A DNA stretch of 9,073 nucleotides from Alphaproteobacteria bacterium MarineAlpha9_Bin7 (GCA_002938115.1 PTKD01000066.1:1-9073), one strand, 5' to 3'. Positions 1-6,631 are shown, counted from the first letter of the stretch. The notes: generated by a model not told the origin, from the sequence alone. Made by a program: numbers and translations.

Positions 1-230
1 ATGCCGGTGTTTTGTGGTAAATCGGCTCGGAACATCAGACCACGTTGATGCTGGTTGCGGCTTTCCGCAATTTCGACAAAAAAGTGATGCTGCTCCGAAC
101 CGGACTCTATCCAGATCTCTGATGTCTCAAATGCTATCTCTTCAGCCTGTGCTCTCTCAAGATCGAGTATCGATACTAGTAGCCAAGAAAAATATATAAA
201 CCAATCAAGATCGTAGTGTTTTTTTTTCAT
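1..230 (-). CDS. Exported DUF192 family protein, C-terminus cut by window edge
   Basis: This minus-strand gene begins at the ATG at 230-228 and runs open to the left edge, giving 76 complete codons. It starts MKKK, followed by a hydrophobic stretch (about residues 10-23) and an AQA-EE site (about 27-31) that fits a Sec signal peptide. The mature part contains FFVEIAESRN (50-59) and QRGLMFRADLPQNTG (62-76). This is the hallmark of the small DUF192/COG1430 family, whose members are mostly exported and have no firmly assigned function. The last two bases in the window (AT) fit the next expected Met of that motif. A weak GGGA lies about 8 bases upstream of the start. Three AAA codons after the start create a run of nine A. 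The gene lies 155 bases downstream of metC on the same strand. The family call is confident; a role is not assignable. Confidence 0.85.
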   Translation of the reverse strand, partial: MKKKHYDLDWFIYFSWLLVSILDLERAQAEEIAFETSEIWIESGSEQHHFFVEIAESRNQHQRGLMFRADLPQNTG

Positions 231-242
231 GTCTATCCCGTT

Positions 243-386
243 TTACATCCCGCCATGAAAAAAGAGTCGACCGAAGCCAGGCATTACAAGTGCAAGGGTG
301 CACTCAACAGAATTGATCGAGTGGCTACCACGATAGCAAGTCCTAGATGTTCCTGCACAAGTGAGGACACCGTCATATATTCCCAT
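243..386 (-). CDS. Possible small ORF (47 aa) overlapping the metC stop; doubtful
   Basis: An ATG overlaps the metC stop codon as TGATG (388-384) and opens a 47-codon frame ending in TAA at 245-243, 12 bases before the DUF192 start. The peptide begins MGIYDGVLTC, contains four cysteines and ends GRLFFHGGM. It has no domain I recognise, no clear signal peptide and only a weak AAGG upstream. The stop/start overlap and the way it fills the metC-DUF192 gap are the only arguments for it. It may equally be chance or a decayed gene. A 6-bp inverted repeat lies inside it. Confidence 0.2.
   Translation of the reverse strand: MGIYDGVLTCAGTSRTCYRGSHSINSVECTLALVMPGFGRLFFHGGM
289..304. repeat. Short perfect inverted repeat (6-bp stem, 4-base loop)
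   Basis: AGTGCA and TGCACT are separated by four bases, giving a compact hairpin on either strand between metC and the DUF192 gene. On the minus strand a run of six T follows only about 26 bases later (positions 263-258), which is too far for a standard intrinsic terminator. It may be a weak RNA structure or chance. Confidence 0.3.
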
Positions 387-1564
387 CAGCCTTTTGGGTT
401 TGAATCCAGGCGTGCTAGCCCGCGTTCCAAATCATTTATGAGATCGTCGGGATCCTCGAGCCCAGTATGTATACGAAGCGTTGGTCCGGGTGGATCCCAG
501 GTGGTTGCTGTCCGGTGTTTTCTAGGATCAGTAGGGATAATCAAACTTTCGTAGCCTCCCCAGCTATATCCCATTTTAAATAATTCCATGCCATCTAGCA
601 TCGCGGCTAATGCATTTTTACTTGTTGGTTGTAGAACTAGTCCGAAAAGCCCGCTGGCTCCTCGAAAATCCCTTAGCCAAAGGGAGTGGCCTGGCCCGTC
701 AGGCAATCCTGGGTGGAGCACGCGTGCAATTTGCGTTTGTGTTTTTAACCATTCGGCAACCGCCAATCCAGTTTTCATATGCCGGTTCAGCCGGACACTT
801 AACGTTCGCAGGCCACGTTGGCCTAAATAAACGTCGTCAGGACCCGGTGCTGCGCCGAAGTCAAGTGCAGCCCGCTGGACTCTTCCAAATGTCGATTCCG
901 TGGTTGTTATGACACCGAGCATTGCGTCGGAATGGCCCACGATATATTTGGTCGCGGCCTGTATTGCCACATCAACGCCGTGGTCAAATGGGCGAAAAAA
1001 AAGAGGTGTTGCCCAAGTGTTATCTAACAAAACTACGCAGCCACGGGAATGCGCTGCTTCTGCAATCGCATCAATGTCTTGTATTTCGAAGGTCTGTGAA
1101 CCCGGTGATTCTGTGAATATAACCCGCGTCTCCGAACGAATAAGATTTGAAATCTGGGGGCCAATGAGAGGATCATAGTATGTGGTCGTGACACCAAATT
1201 TAGTGAGGAAGCCATCGCAAAGTGCCCGAGTTGGGCCGTACGCTGTATCGACCATCAAAAGATGATCCCCAGATTTGAGGAATGCCGTTAGCGCAACCAA
1301 GATGGCACATTTTCCGGACGCGACAGCGATTGCGCGGTGGCCACCATCAATCTCTGCAACAGCATTTTGGAATGCGAAAGTGGTTGGCGTTCCAAAGCGC
1401 CCGTAGTATGTGGAGTCGTTGTCCGTTCGGTTACTCTGAGCGGCCTCTAGCGCTGCTACCGATGGAAATAAGATGGTAGAGACGTGATAAACTGGTGGAT
1501 TTACGGCCCCGTGATTAGCTTCTGGATCACGTCCGGCGGTAACGATTAGCGTGTCTTGTTTCAT
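386..1564 (-). CDS. metC: Cystathionine beta-lyase (PLP-dependent, Cys/Met metabolism family)
   Basis: The product is 392 aa, normal length for the trans-sulfuration PLP enzymes (fold type I). These cytoplasmic enzymes cleave cystathionine to homocysteine, pyruvate and ammonia on the way to methionine, and often also degrade cysteine. Visible features are the Y54-G-R56 pair that contacts the cofactor phosphate of the partner subunit, the DNTWATP segment with D181 (pyridine nitrogen contact), and the PLP lysine K206 in AATKYIVGHSD. The YSWGGYESLI segment (333-342) is typical of MetC beta-lyases rather than gamma-synthases, and LRIHTGLED (363-371) supplies the carboxylate-binding arginine. The phosphate-loop segment reads ASGKCAI (82-88), with a lysine where I would expect Leu, Met or Ala. 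The start is ATG at 1564 with no strong Shine-Dalgarno. It is transcribed divergently from the symporter gene. A gamma-lyase activity cannot be excluded from sequence alone. Confidence 0.92.
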   Translation of the reverse strand: MKQDTLIVTAGRDPEANHGAVNPPVYHVSTILFPSVAALEAAQSNRTDNDSTYYGRFGTPTTFAFQNAVAEIDGGHRAIAVASGKCAILVALTAFLKSGDHLLMVDTAYGPTRALCDGFLTKFGVTTTYYDPLIGPQISNLIRSETRVIFTESPGSQTFEIQDIDAIAEAAHSRGCVVLLDNTWATPLFFRPFDHGVDVAIQAATKYIVGHSDAMLGVITTTESTFGRVQRAALDFGAAPGPDDVYLGQRGLRTLSVRLNRHMKTGLAVAEWLKTQTQIARVLHPGLPDGPGHSLWLRDFRGASGLFGLVLQPTSKNALAAMLDGMELFKMGYSWGGYESLIIPTDPRKHRTATTWDPPGPTLRIHTGLEDPDDLINDLERGLARLDSNPKG

Positions 1565-1724
1565 GACAATATATTTACATTTTGATTAAAGTTAGCTGGA
1601 TTCATTTGAATAGTTTTCCCATGTCATCTTCGGTCCACTCCCCTCAGCGTGTGGTTGAGGCGACCGTAGTTAGCGTGGTACCGTCATTTTCCTAAAACGA
1701 GCTTTGTTGTGACTGGACAATACC
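1565..1724. promoter_or_regulatory. Divergent intergenic region, expected promoters of metC and the symporter
   Basis: These 160 bases separate two divergent start codons, so both genes must be initiated from here or from inside each other. The metC-proximal half is AT-rich. A plus-strand TTGATT near 1582, with an AT-rich hexamer about 17 bases on, is a tolerable but unconvincing sigma-70 match. A small inverted repeat, ATTCA-TT-TGAAT (1600-1611), sits in the middle and could be an operator. No riboswitch is recognisable: I see no SAM-II or SAM-like fold ahead of metC, although I checked only by eye. The placement of promoters follows from gene orientation, not from strong consensus. Confidence 0.4.
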
Positions 1725-3026
1725 ATGCCCGAAACAAAAATATCGCTTACCACGCAAATTTTGATCGCCATGATTTCTGGGGCGTTTCTTGGTGTTTTAC
1801 TGAATTTGTTTGGTGCGGGATCGGGCCTGGTGCAGAGTTTGTTGGTTGATGGAGTTCTGCGTGTGGTCGGAGCGATCTTCATTGCTTCGCTCAAAATGAT
1901 GGTGGTTCCTCTAGTGTTCGTGTCACTTGTATGTGGGGTTACCAACATGGGGGACATTGCGGCTCTGGGCAGAATCGGTACAAAAGCACTCGGTTTGTAT
2001 GTGGCGACCACGGCTTTGGCTATTACCGTTGCGCTACTGATAGCAGGCGTTGTATCGCCGGGAATGGGTTTCGATATTGCCGGCGCAGAAATCGATTTTG
2101 AAGCTCGAGCAGCACCGCCTCTTAGTCAGGTTTTAATCGGCTTGGTGCCAACCAACCCTGTCGCAGCGCTGGCCAATGGCGAGATGCTTCAGATCATAGT
2201 GTTCGCGCTGTTGCTAGGGGTTGCGATTACAATTGCGGGAGACCGAGGACGTCATCTGCTTAATGTGTTCACAGACCTGAACGCCGTGATCATGCAGATG
2301 GTGTGGATCGTGGTACGGATTGCACCCATTGGCGTGTTTTGCTTGATTGCACGTACATTTTCAACGGAAGGTGTGGAAGCGTTTATCCCCCTGGCCAAAT
2401 ACTTTGTATGTGTGGTAGCGGCACTTACGGTCCATGCGATCATCACTTATAGCGTTTTACTGAAAATCGTCGGTGGGCTCAGTCCAATCGTGTTTTTTCG
2501 AAAGATGCGTGCGGCGCAATTATTTGCATTTTCTACCGCTAGCAGCAACGCGACGATACCAGTGACCTTGGAGTCGGTACAAAGCCGTCTGGGGGTGGAC
2601 GATAGTGTGGCCTCTTTTACCGTACCTTTCGGTGCCACCATCAACATGGATGGAACTGCCATCATGCAAGGCGTTGCTACGGTATTTATTGCTCAGGTGT
2701 ATGGTGTCGACTTAAGTCTGGGAGATTTTCTTGTTGTAATTATAACCGCGACTTTGGCATCCATTGGCACGGCCGGAGTTCCGGGAGTCGGGTTAATCAT
2801 GTTGGCGATGGTGTTGCAGCAAGTTGGTCTTCCGGTTGAGGGGATTGCTCTTATCATTGGAGTGGATCGGTTGCTAGATATGATGCGCACGGCTGTTAAT
2901 ATAACTGGTGATGCTGCCGCAACCTGTGTCATTGCAAAGAGTGAAGGGTGTCTCAATGTGGATCGTTACACCGATCCTTCGGCGGGTCTTGAGGCGCCAA
3001 AGCGCGCCTTGATGCCAAGTCCCTAA
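1725..3026 (+). CDS. Dicarboxylate/amino acid:cation symporter (DAACS, GltP/DctA-like)
   Basis: This 433-aa inner-membrane protein belongs to the glutamate-transporter family, trimeric elevator symporters that move acidic amino acids or C4-dicarboxylates with Na+ or H+. The family core is complete. It has the serine-rich hairpin-1 tip STASSNATIPV (270-280), the NMDGT cation motif (307-311), the hairpin-2 segment ASIGTAGVPGVG (345-356), and the TM8 signature GVDRLLDMMRT (379-389) followed by N392 and D396. By analogy with GltPh, D381, D385, R388, T389, N392 and D396 match the cation and substrate ligands. The arginine R388 points to an acidic side-chain or dicarboxylate substrate rather than a neutral amino acid. 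The start is ATG at 1725 with no clear Shine-Dalgarno. It is the only plus-strand gene, set between metC and sseA. The family also includes cystine carriers (TcyP/YdjN), so a link to its sulfur neighbours is possible but unproven. Confidence 0.92.
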   Translation: MPETKISLTTQILIAMISGAFLGVLLNLFGAGSGLVQSLLVDGVLRVVGAIFIASLKMMVVPLVFVSLVCGVTNMGDIAALGRIGTKALGLYVATTALAITVALLIAGVVSPGMGFDIAGAEIDFEARAAPPLSQVLIGLVPTNPVAALANGEMLQIIVFALLLGVAITIAGDRGRHLLNVFTDLNAVIMQMVWIVVRIAPIGVFCLIARTFSTEGVEAFIPLAKYFVCVVAALTVHAIITYSVLLKIVGGLSPIVFFRKMRAAQLFAFSTASSNATIPVTLESVQSRLGVDDSVASFTVPFGATINMDGTAIMQGVATVFIAQVYGVDLSLGDFLVVIITATLASIGTAGVPGVGLIMLAMVLQQVGLPVEGIALIIGVDRLLDMMRTAVNITGDAAATCVIAKSEGCLNVDRYTDPSAGLEAPKRALMPSP

Positions 3027-3073
3027 ACCATACATAGGTGCTCATTCATATAACGTTTTGAAATGGGGAAATG

Positions 3074-3097
3074 GTGACCGGGAGACGGTTTCGTCAC
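3074..3097. terminator. Weak hairpin between convergent symporter and sseA genes
   Basis: GTGAC (3074-3078) and GTCAC (3093-3097) can pair. Alternatively CCG (3078-3080) pairs with CGG (3086-3088) around a five-base loop. The structure lies in the 67-base convergent gap and overlaps the sseA stop codon. No U-tract follows on either strand, so a bidirectional terminator is only a positional guess. Confidence 0.22.
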
Positions 3098-3936
3098 TGC
3101 TTGACGGGTGTATCCTTACGCGCTCCCCATTCGCTCCATGAGCCGTCGTAAACCGCGACGTCGTTACGCCCAATTATGTGAAGAGCGAGTGCGAGATTAC
3201 AAGCTGTGATGCCCGACCCGCACGAGGCAACCACGCTTTTACCGTCCTCTACTCCCGCCTTAGAGAACACTTTCCTCAATTGTTTGCCTGATTTCATTAA
3301 ATGGGTATCTACATCATAAAGGTCGAGGAAGGGGAGATTTAAACTTTTTGGTATATGGCCCCCTCGAAGTCCGGGTCGTGGTTCTGGTTCGGTTCCCGCA
3401 TAGCGTCCTGGCGTTCGTGCGTCCAAAACTAGCTCGGTATTATTTTTGATGTTCCCGAGTAAGTCTTCAAGCTTCCGAAGTAGATCCGGGTTGAGCCTGG
3501 CAGCATATTTTGTCGTGTTTGGCGCCCCGGTACAACTTTCCAGCGAGCCTCCTGATTTCACCCATGCGGGTAGGCCGCCGTCGAGTACAGACACGCGCCT
3601 ATGCCCAAAAAGTCGAAACATCCACCAGACTCGCGCTGCGCTTCCAACGCCAGTGGCATCATATGCAATTATGTGGTCTTCATTCTTGATTCCCAGTGCA
3701 CCGACCTCGGTGGCAAATTTTTCCTCACTGGGAACCATGTGTGGAAGCGGATTTTCGTCATCGGAGATTTGGTCGACATCGAAAAATACAGCTCCGGGAA
3801 TATGCTGTCCCGCGAACTCTGTTCGTGGATCACGACCCAAAGTGGGCAAATGCCATGAGCCATCGACTACGTAGATATGGGGAGTGCCTAGATTTGTAGC
3901 TAGCCATTCAGCGTTCACCAGTGTTTTTTGGAACAT
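3094..3936 (-). CDS. sseA: 3-mercaptopyruvate sulfurtransferase (two-domain rhodanese)
   Basis: The product is 280 aa and has the usual tandem-rhodanese layout: an inactive N-terminal domain (about 1-135) and a catalytic C-terminal domain (about 165-275). The active loop is SCGSGITA, with the persulfide cysteine at C239. CGSG-T is the mercaptopyruvate-type loop, unlike the CRKG-T loop of thiosulfate sulfurtransferases. Other family markers are the rhodanese LDARTPGRYAG (171-181) and GHIPKSLNLP (193-202). The enzyme moves sulfur from 3-mercaptopyruvate, a cysteine transamination product, to thiols, cyanide or thioredoxin in the cytoplasm. The start is ATG at 3936, seven bases after the alaX stop, so it is the last gene of a cysK-alaX-sseA operon. 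It is convergent with the symporter gene. No signal peptide is seen. Confidence 0.93.
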   Translation of the reverse strand: MFQKTLVNAEWLATNLGTPHIYVVDGSWHLPTLGRDPRTEFAGQHIPGAVFFDVDQISDDENPLPHMVPSEEKFATEVGALGIKNEDHIIAYDATGVGSAARVWWMFRLFGHRRVSVLDGGLPAWVKSGGSLESCTGAPNTTKYAARLNPDLLRKLEDLLGNIKNNTELVLDARTPGRYAGTEPEPRPGLRGGHIPKSLNLPFLDLYDVDTHLMKSGKQLRKVFSKAGVEDGKSVVASCGSGITACNLALALHIIGRNDVAVYDGSWSEWGARKDTPVKQ

Positions 3937-3943
3937 TCGGATA

Positions 3944-4681
3944 TCAACGTGAGATGATGTTTTCAGCTAGTGTGATTGTTACACGTCGATTGTGACGACC
4001 TTTATTTTTAATTTTTGTCACCGAGACCAAGCCAATCTCTCCTGTGCGAGCCACATGTGTACCACCGCAGGCCTGAAGATCTACGCCTTCGATATTCACC
4101 AACCGGACCATGCCGTCACTGTCAGGAGGCTTGACCGACATTGTCTTAACCAATGTTGGATTCTCAGATAATTCGTTCTCAGGGGTCCATCGCGGCATTA
4201 TCTGATAATCAGCTTCGATCAGCGCATTGAGCTGAGTAGTTATGTCCGACTTATCTAGGGTGGTGTCAGGAAGGTCAAAGTCCAGACGACTTTCTTCTGT
4301 TCCTACCTGTCCGCCCGTCACGGGTCCATCAATAACCGCCGAAAGAAGGTGAAGACAACTATGCATTCGCATTAATTGGTACCGATGTTGCCAGTCAATT
4401 TCCGCAACCACGCGTGTGCCTGGTTCCGGTAATATGCTACCGGGAGCTGGGATGTGATTTGGGTTCTCACTGGATTGATCCTTTGTCGTGTCGACAATCT
4501 CAATTGCAATGCCATTCGAGAGTTTGAGAAAGCCGGTATCTCCAGGCTGGCCACCCCCTCGACAATAAAAAACAGTTTGGTTCAGTTGAATTCCTTCTTC
4601 GTTGCAAGCGACGATCTCTGCCTGGCAACTTTTGGAATAGGCATCTTTATGAAATAGTAGCTCGGTCCCCGGCATTTCCAT
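3944..4681 (-). CDS. alaX: Stand-alone alanyl-tRNA editing protein (AlaX)
   Basis: This 245-aa AlaX-type protein is a free copy of the AlaRS editing module, which hydrolyses mischarged Ser-tRNA(Ala), and in some members Gly-tRNA(Ala), in the cytoplasm. The glycine-rich segment FYCRGGGQPGDTG (38-50) marks the AlaX-M/type II form, which keeps part of the AlaRS C-terminal beta-barrel. Zinc ligands are complete: H107 and H111 in MHSCLHLLSAV, and C205 and H209 in CGGTHVARTGEIG. I chose the ATG at 4681, which overlaps the cysK stop as TAATG with a GGAG-like stretch upstream, over an in-frame GTG at 4693 that would add four residues inside cysK. A second ATG at 4675 is also possible. The overlap implies translational coupling to cysK. 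sseA follows after seven bases. Confidence 0.92.
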   Translation of the reverse strand: MEMPGTELLFHKDAYSKSCQAEIVACNEEGIQLNQTVFYCRGGGQPGDTGFLKLSNGIAIEIVDTTKDQSSENPNHIPAPGSILPEPGTRVVAEIDWQHRYQLMRMHSCLHLLSAVIDGPVTGGQVGTEESRLDFDLPDTTLDKSDITTQLNALIEADYQIMPRWTPENELSENPTLVKTMSVKPPDSDGMVRLVNIEGVDLQACGGTHVARTGEIGLVSVTKIKNKGRHNRRVTITLAENIISR

Positions 4682-5682
4682 TATGCCATCCACTCCGGTA
4701 CCGGAAGGCCTTTTTCTTTGAGAAAACTTGGATTAAAAACTTTGCTCGCATAACGGCTTCCATAGTCGCAGAGAATTGTAACTACGGTACAACCAGGCCC
4801 AATTTTTTTTGCGAGCTTGATGGCGCCGGCTACGTTGATGCCGGTTGAGGGGCCCATTAGCAGTCCCTCGTGTTGAAGAAGGTCAAAGACGATGTTGAGA
4901 GCCTCCTCGTCTGTTACCTGCTGGAAATCATCTATCGGCGCATTTTCTAAATTCTTGGTGATACGGCTTTGACCTATGCCCTCGGTAATGGATGAACCTT
5001 CGGGTTTCGCTTCACCTTCCGTGTAGAGGCTGAATAGCCCCGAGCCCATGGGATCCGACAAAACCACTTGTATGTCTGTGTTCTTTTCCTTAAGGGCCAT
5101 CCCGACGCCAGCGATCGTACCGCCTGTCCCGACGGAGCAAGTGAAACCATCAATTCGACCCCCGGTTTGCTCCCAAATCTCAGGACCCGTTCCCTCCAAG
5201 TGTGCTTGACGATTGGCAACGTTATCAAACTGATTAGCCCATACCGCTCCTGCTTTGCTATCTGCTGCTATTTCCTCCGCCAATTGGCCTGAATATCGTA
5301 TGTAGTTGCCAGGGTCACTATAAGGCAATGCGGGCACCAGGCGCAGATCTGCACCGCACATCATGAGCATGTCCCTTTTTTCTTGGCTCTGTGTTTCGGG
5401 CATTACGATAACCGAGCTGTAGCCGAGTGCTTTTCCCACCAGTGCGAGTCCAATCCCGGTGTTTCCCGCAGTTCCCTCTACAATTACGCCACCAGGTTTG
5501 AGTTCGCCTTTTCGTTCAGCGTCTCGAACTATATATAGTGCTGCTCGGTCTTTAACGGATTGTCCTGGGTTTAGGAATTCGCATTTACCCAATATATTGC
5601 AGCCTGTTAATTCGGATGCCCGTCTCAGTTTAATTAATGGGGTATTACCGATGAGGTCAGTAAAGCTGGAGTTTAAGCGCAT
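4681..5682 (-). CDS. cysK: Cysteine synthase (O-acetylserine sulfhydrylase), PLP fold type II
   Basis: The product is 333 aa. It belongs to the OASS/cystathionine beta-synthase family, making cysteine from O-acetylserine and sulfide in the cytoplasm. It opens with LIGNTPLIKL (10-19). The PLP lysine is K44 in NPGQSVKDRAA, the substrate loop is EGTAGNTGIGLA (69-80) and the phosphate loop is VGTGGT (184-189). Two loops differ from classical CysK: EGTAGNTG replaces EPTSGNTG, and MGPSTGIN (276-283) replaces the usual GISSGA-like segment. The C-terminus (CDYGSRY, then KGLPVPEW) ends near 333 with no CBS regulatory domain. I chose the ATG at 5682 because GGGAAGG lies six bases upstream; the in-frame TTG at 5688 abuts that site and is unlikely. 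It is first in the cysK-alaX-sseA operon and lies 41 bases downstream of the ABC permease. A CBS-type activity with serine or homocysteine cannot be excluded. Confidence 0.92.
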   Translation of the reverse strand: MRLNSSFTDLIGNTPLIKLRRASELTGCNILGKCEFLNPGQSVKDRAALYIVRDAERKGELKPGGVIVEGTAGNTGIGLALVGKALGYSSVIVMPETQSQEKRDMLMMCGADLRLVPALPYSDPGNYIRYSGQLAEEIAADSKAGAVWANQFDNVANRQAHLEGTGPEIWEQTGGRIDGFTCSVGTGGTIAGVGMALKEKNTDIQVVLSDPMGSGLFSLYTEGEAKPEGSSITEGIGQSRITKNLENAPIDDFQQVTDEEALNIVFDLLQHEGLLMGPSTGINVAGAIKLAKKIGPGCTVVTILCDYGSRYASKVFNPSFLKEKGLPVPEWMA

Positions 5683-5700
5683 TAACAACCTTCCCGATTT
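5676..5700 (-). promoter_or_regulatory. Ribosome binding site that fixes the cysK start
   Basis: Upstream of the ATG at 5682 the minus strand reads GGGAAGG followed by six bases. This is a near-ideal Shine-Dalgarno, the best for an ATG in the window. The alternative TTG at 5688 directly follows the motif with no spacer, so the ATG is preferred. Confidence 0.65.
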
Positions 5701-5718
5701 GCTAATCCTGATTAAACG

Positions 5719-5734
5719 GCGGCCTAAGGGCCGC
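5719..5734 (-). terminator. GC-rich hairpin over the permease stop codon (terminator or attenuator)
   Basis: On the minus strand GCGGCC, a four-base CTTA loop and GGCCGC form a perfect 6-bp all-GC stem that covers the last codons and stop of the ABC permease. It is followed by CGTTTAAT, a poor U-tract. It sits between the PQQ-associated ABC gene train and cysK and is the only strong stem-loop in the junction. It may end or attenuate read-through. If it is a full terminator, the cysK promoter would have to lie inside the permease gene, because only 36 bases separate the stem from the cysK ATG. Confidence 0.45.
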
Positions 5735-6548
5735 GTCTCATAAATCCTCGCTGTGGGTCATACCCGTATATTGCACCGATCAAAAATGCCAGTGCACATC
5801 CGGAGACGACCAAAGCTCCCAACCCATAAAACTGACCTTCGCTAGCATATCGAACCAGCTGAACACCGTATGTGAACGGATTAACATTGGCGATCCAATA
5901 TACGAGGTCAGCCCCACTCTCTTGAAGATACCAGAGTGGGAACAGCGCGGGGGAGATAAAAAACATTGGAAAGATCACAAAATTCATAGTCCCAGCGAAG
6001 TTTTCAAGTTGTTTTATATATACCGATAGAAGTAATCCCAGTGCACCCAGCATCATGCCAGTAAGGATCAGAGCCGGAAAAATATAGAGCCAGGCAAGAG
6101 TCTCATTGAATCCAACTCGTAGCCCCGTCCACCAGTCGAATGGCAGACAAATAATCAAGAAAGCATACGCTTGTAAAACCGAAAGAAATGTTCCCGATAA
6201 CAATTTTGCAGTAAGGAGATACCATCGCGGGAGAGGAGCGGTTAACAAAAGCCGCATCATCCCCATTTCACGATCATAGACCATGGAAAGAGATGACTGC
6301 ATGCCACTAAACAATAGCACCATGCAGGCAAGGCCAGGCAAAATATAATATTCGTAATTGACACTGCGCTGAAGGTACGGCTCTCCCGCATCGACACCAT
6401 AAACACCACGGAAGCCAACCGCAAAAACAAATAGCCACAAAGCAGGTCGCACGAATGCGGCGAACAGGCGCCCTTTTTGTTGGAAAAACTTGGTTGTTTC
6501 GCGACGGCTTAATGCTGACAAGGCGGCAATGATGTGACTAAGCTGCAT
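5724..6548 (-). CDS. ABC-2 type permease of the PQQ-alcohol-oxidation-associated ABC system (PedC-like)
   Basis: The product is 274 aa with the six-helix ABC-2 architecture. Hydrophobic segments lie at roughly 33-48, 68-88, 112-136, 150-176, 186-206 and 243-262. SMVYDREMGMMRLLLTAPLP (88-107) is the coupling-helix region seen in ABC-2 proteins such as drug, polysaccharide and Nod-factor exporters. NVNPFTYGVQLVRY (221-234) is another conserved ABC-2 stretch. It would form the membrane channel with the ATPase whose tail lies at 8903-9073. The start chosen is ATG at 6548, with the purine-rich AAGAAGAAG ending eight bases upstream; an in-frame GTG at 6557 falls inside that purine stretch. A 100-base gap separates it from the binding-protein gene, the longest spacing in the cluster. 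Its family assignment rests on sequence and neighbours. Substrate and direction of transport are unknown; ABC-2 permeases are normally exporters. Confidence 0.88.
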   Translation of the reverse strand: MQLSHIIAALSALSRRETTKFFQQKGRLFAAFVRPALWLFVFAVGFRGVYGVDAGEPYLQRSVNYEYYILPGLACMVLLFSGMQSSLSMVYDREMGMMRLLLTAPLPRWYLLTAKLLSGTFLSVLQAYAFLIICLPFDWWTGLRVGFNETLAWLYIFPALILTGMMLGALGLLLSVYIKQLENFAGTMNFVIFPMFFISPALFPLWYLQESGADLVYWIANVNPFTYGVQLVRYASEGQFYGLGALVVSGCALAFLIGAIYGYDPQRGFMRRGP

Positions 6549-6553
6549 TACTT

Positions 6554-6631
6554 TCACTTCTTCTTTGTGCGGTGTAGCAGGGTTTCACGAATTAGATATG
6601 CAAAATCCCCAGAGCAACGTACCTGATTCAT
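6554..6631 (-). CDS. Possible 25-aa ORF in the gap before the permease; doubtful
   Basis: Within the 100-base gap between the binding-protein and permease genes, an ATG at 6631 opens 25 codons. The peptide begins MNQVRCSGDF and ends LLHRTKKK, with TGA at 6556-6554, five bases before the permease ATG. A weak GAAG lies upstream of the start. The frame differs from the permease, so it is not an N-terminal extension. It could be a leader peptide coupling permease translation, or chance. I recognise no homolog. Confidence 0.2.
   Translation of the reverse strand: MNQVRCSGDFAYLIRETLLHRTKKK

Noticed and set aside
14..199. Plus-strand 61-codon open frame at the left edge
   Set aside because: The opposite strand carries a clear DUF192 motif with signal peptide, so this frame is a shadow.
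257..304. Intrinsic terminator after metC
   Set aside because: The 6-bp hairpin at 289-304 is separated from the nearest T-run on the minus strand by about 26 bases, so the canonical stem plus U-tract arrangement is missing.
216..554. Plus-strand 112-codon open frame at the end of metC
   Set aside because: It is antisense to the metC C-terminus, including the region that encodes conserved family residues, and no family is recognised.
3446..3874. Plus-strand 142-codon open frame inside sseA
   Set aside because: It is a shadow of the sulfurtransferase coding frame, whose active-site motif and length are normal.
4682..4693. GTG start for alaX giving four extra residues
   Set aside because: The ATG at 4681 overlaps the cysK stop as TAATG and has a better-placed purine-rich site; the extension lies inside cysK and is not needed for the family.
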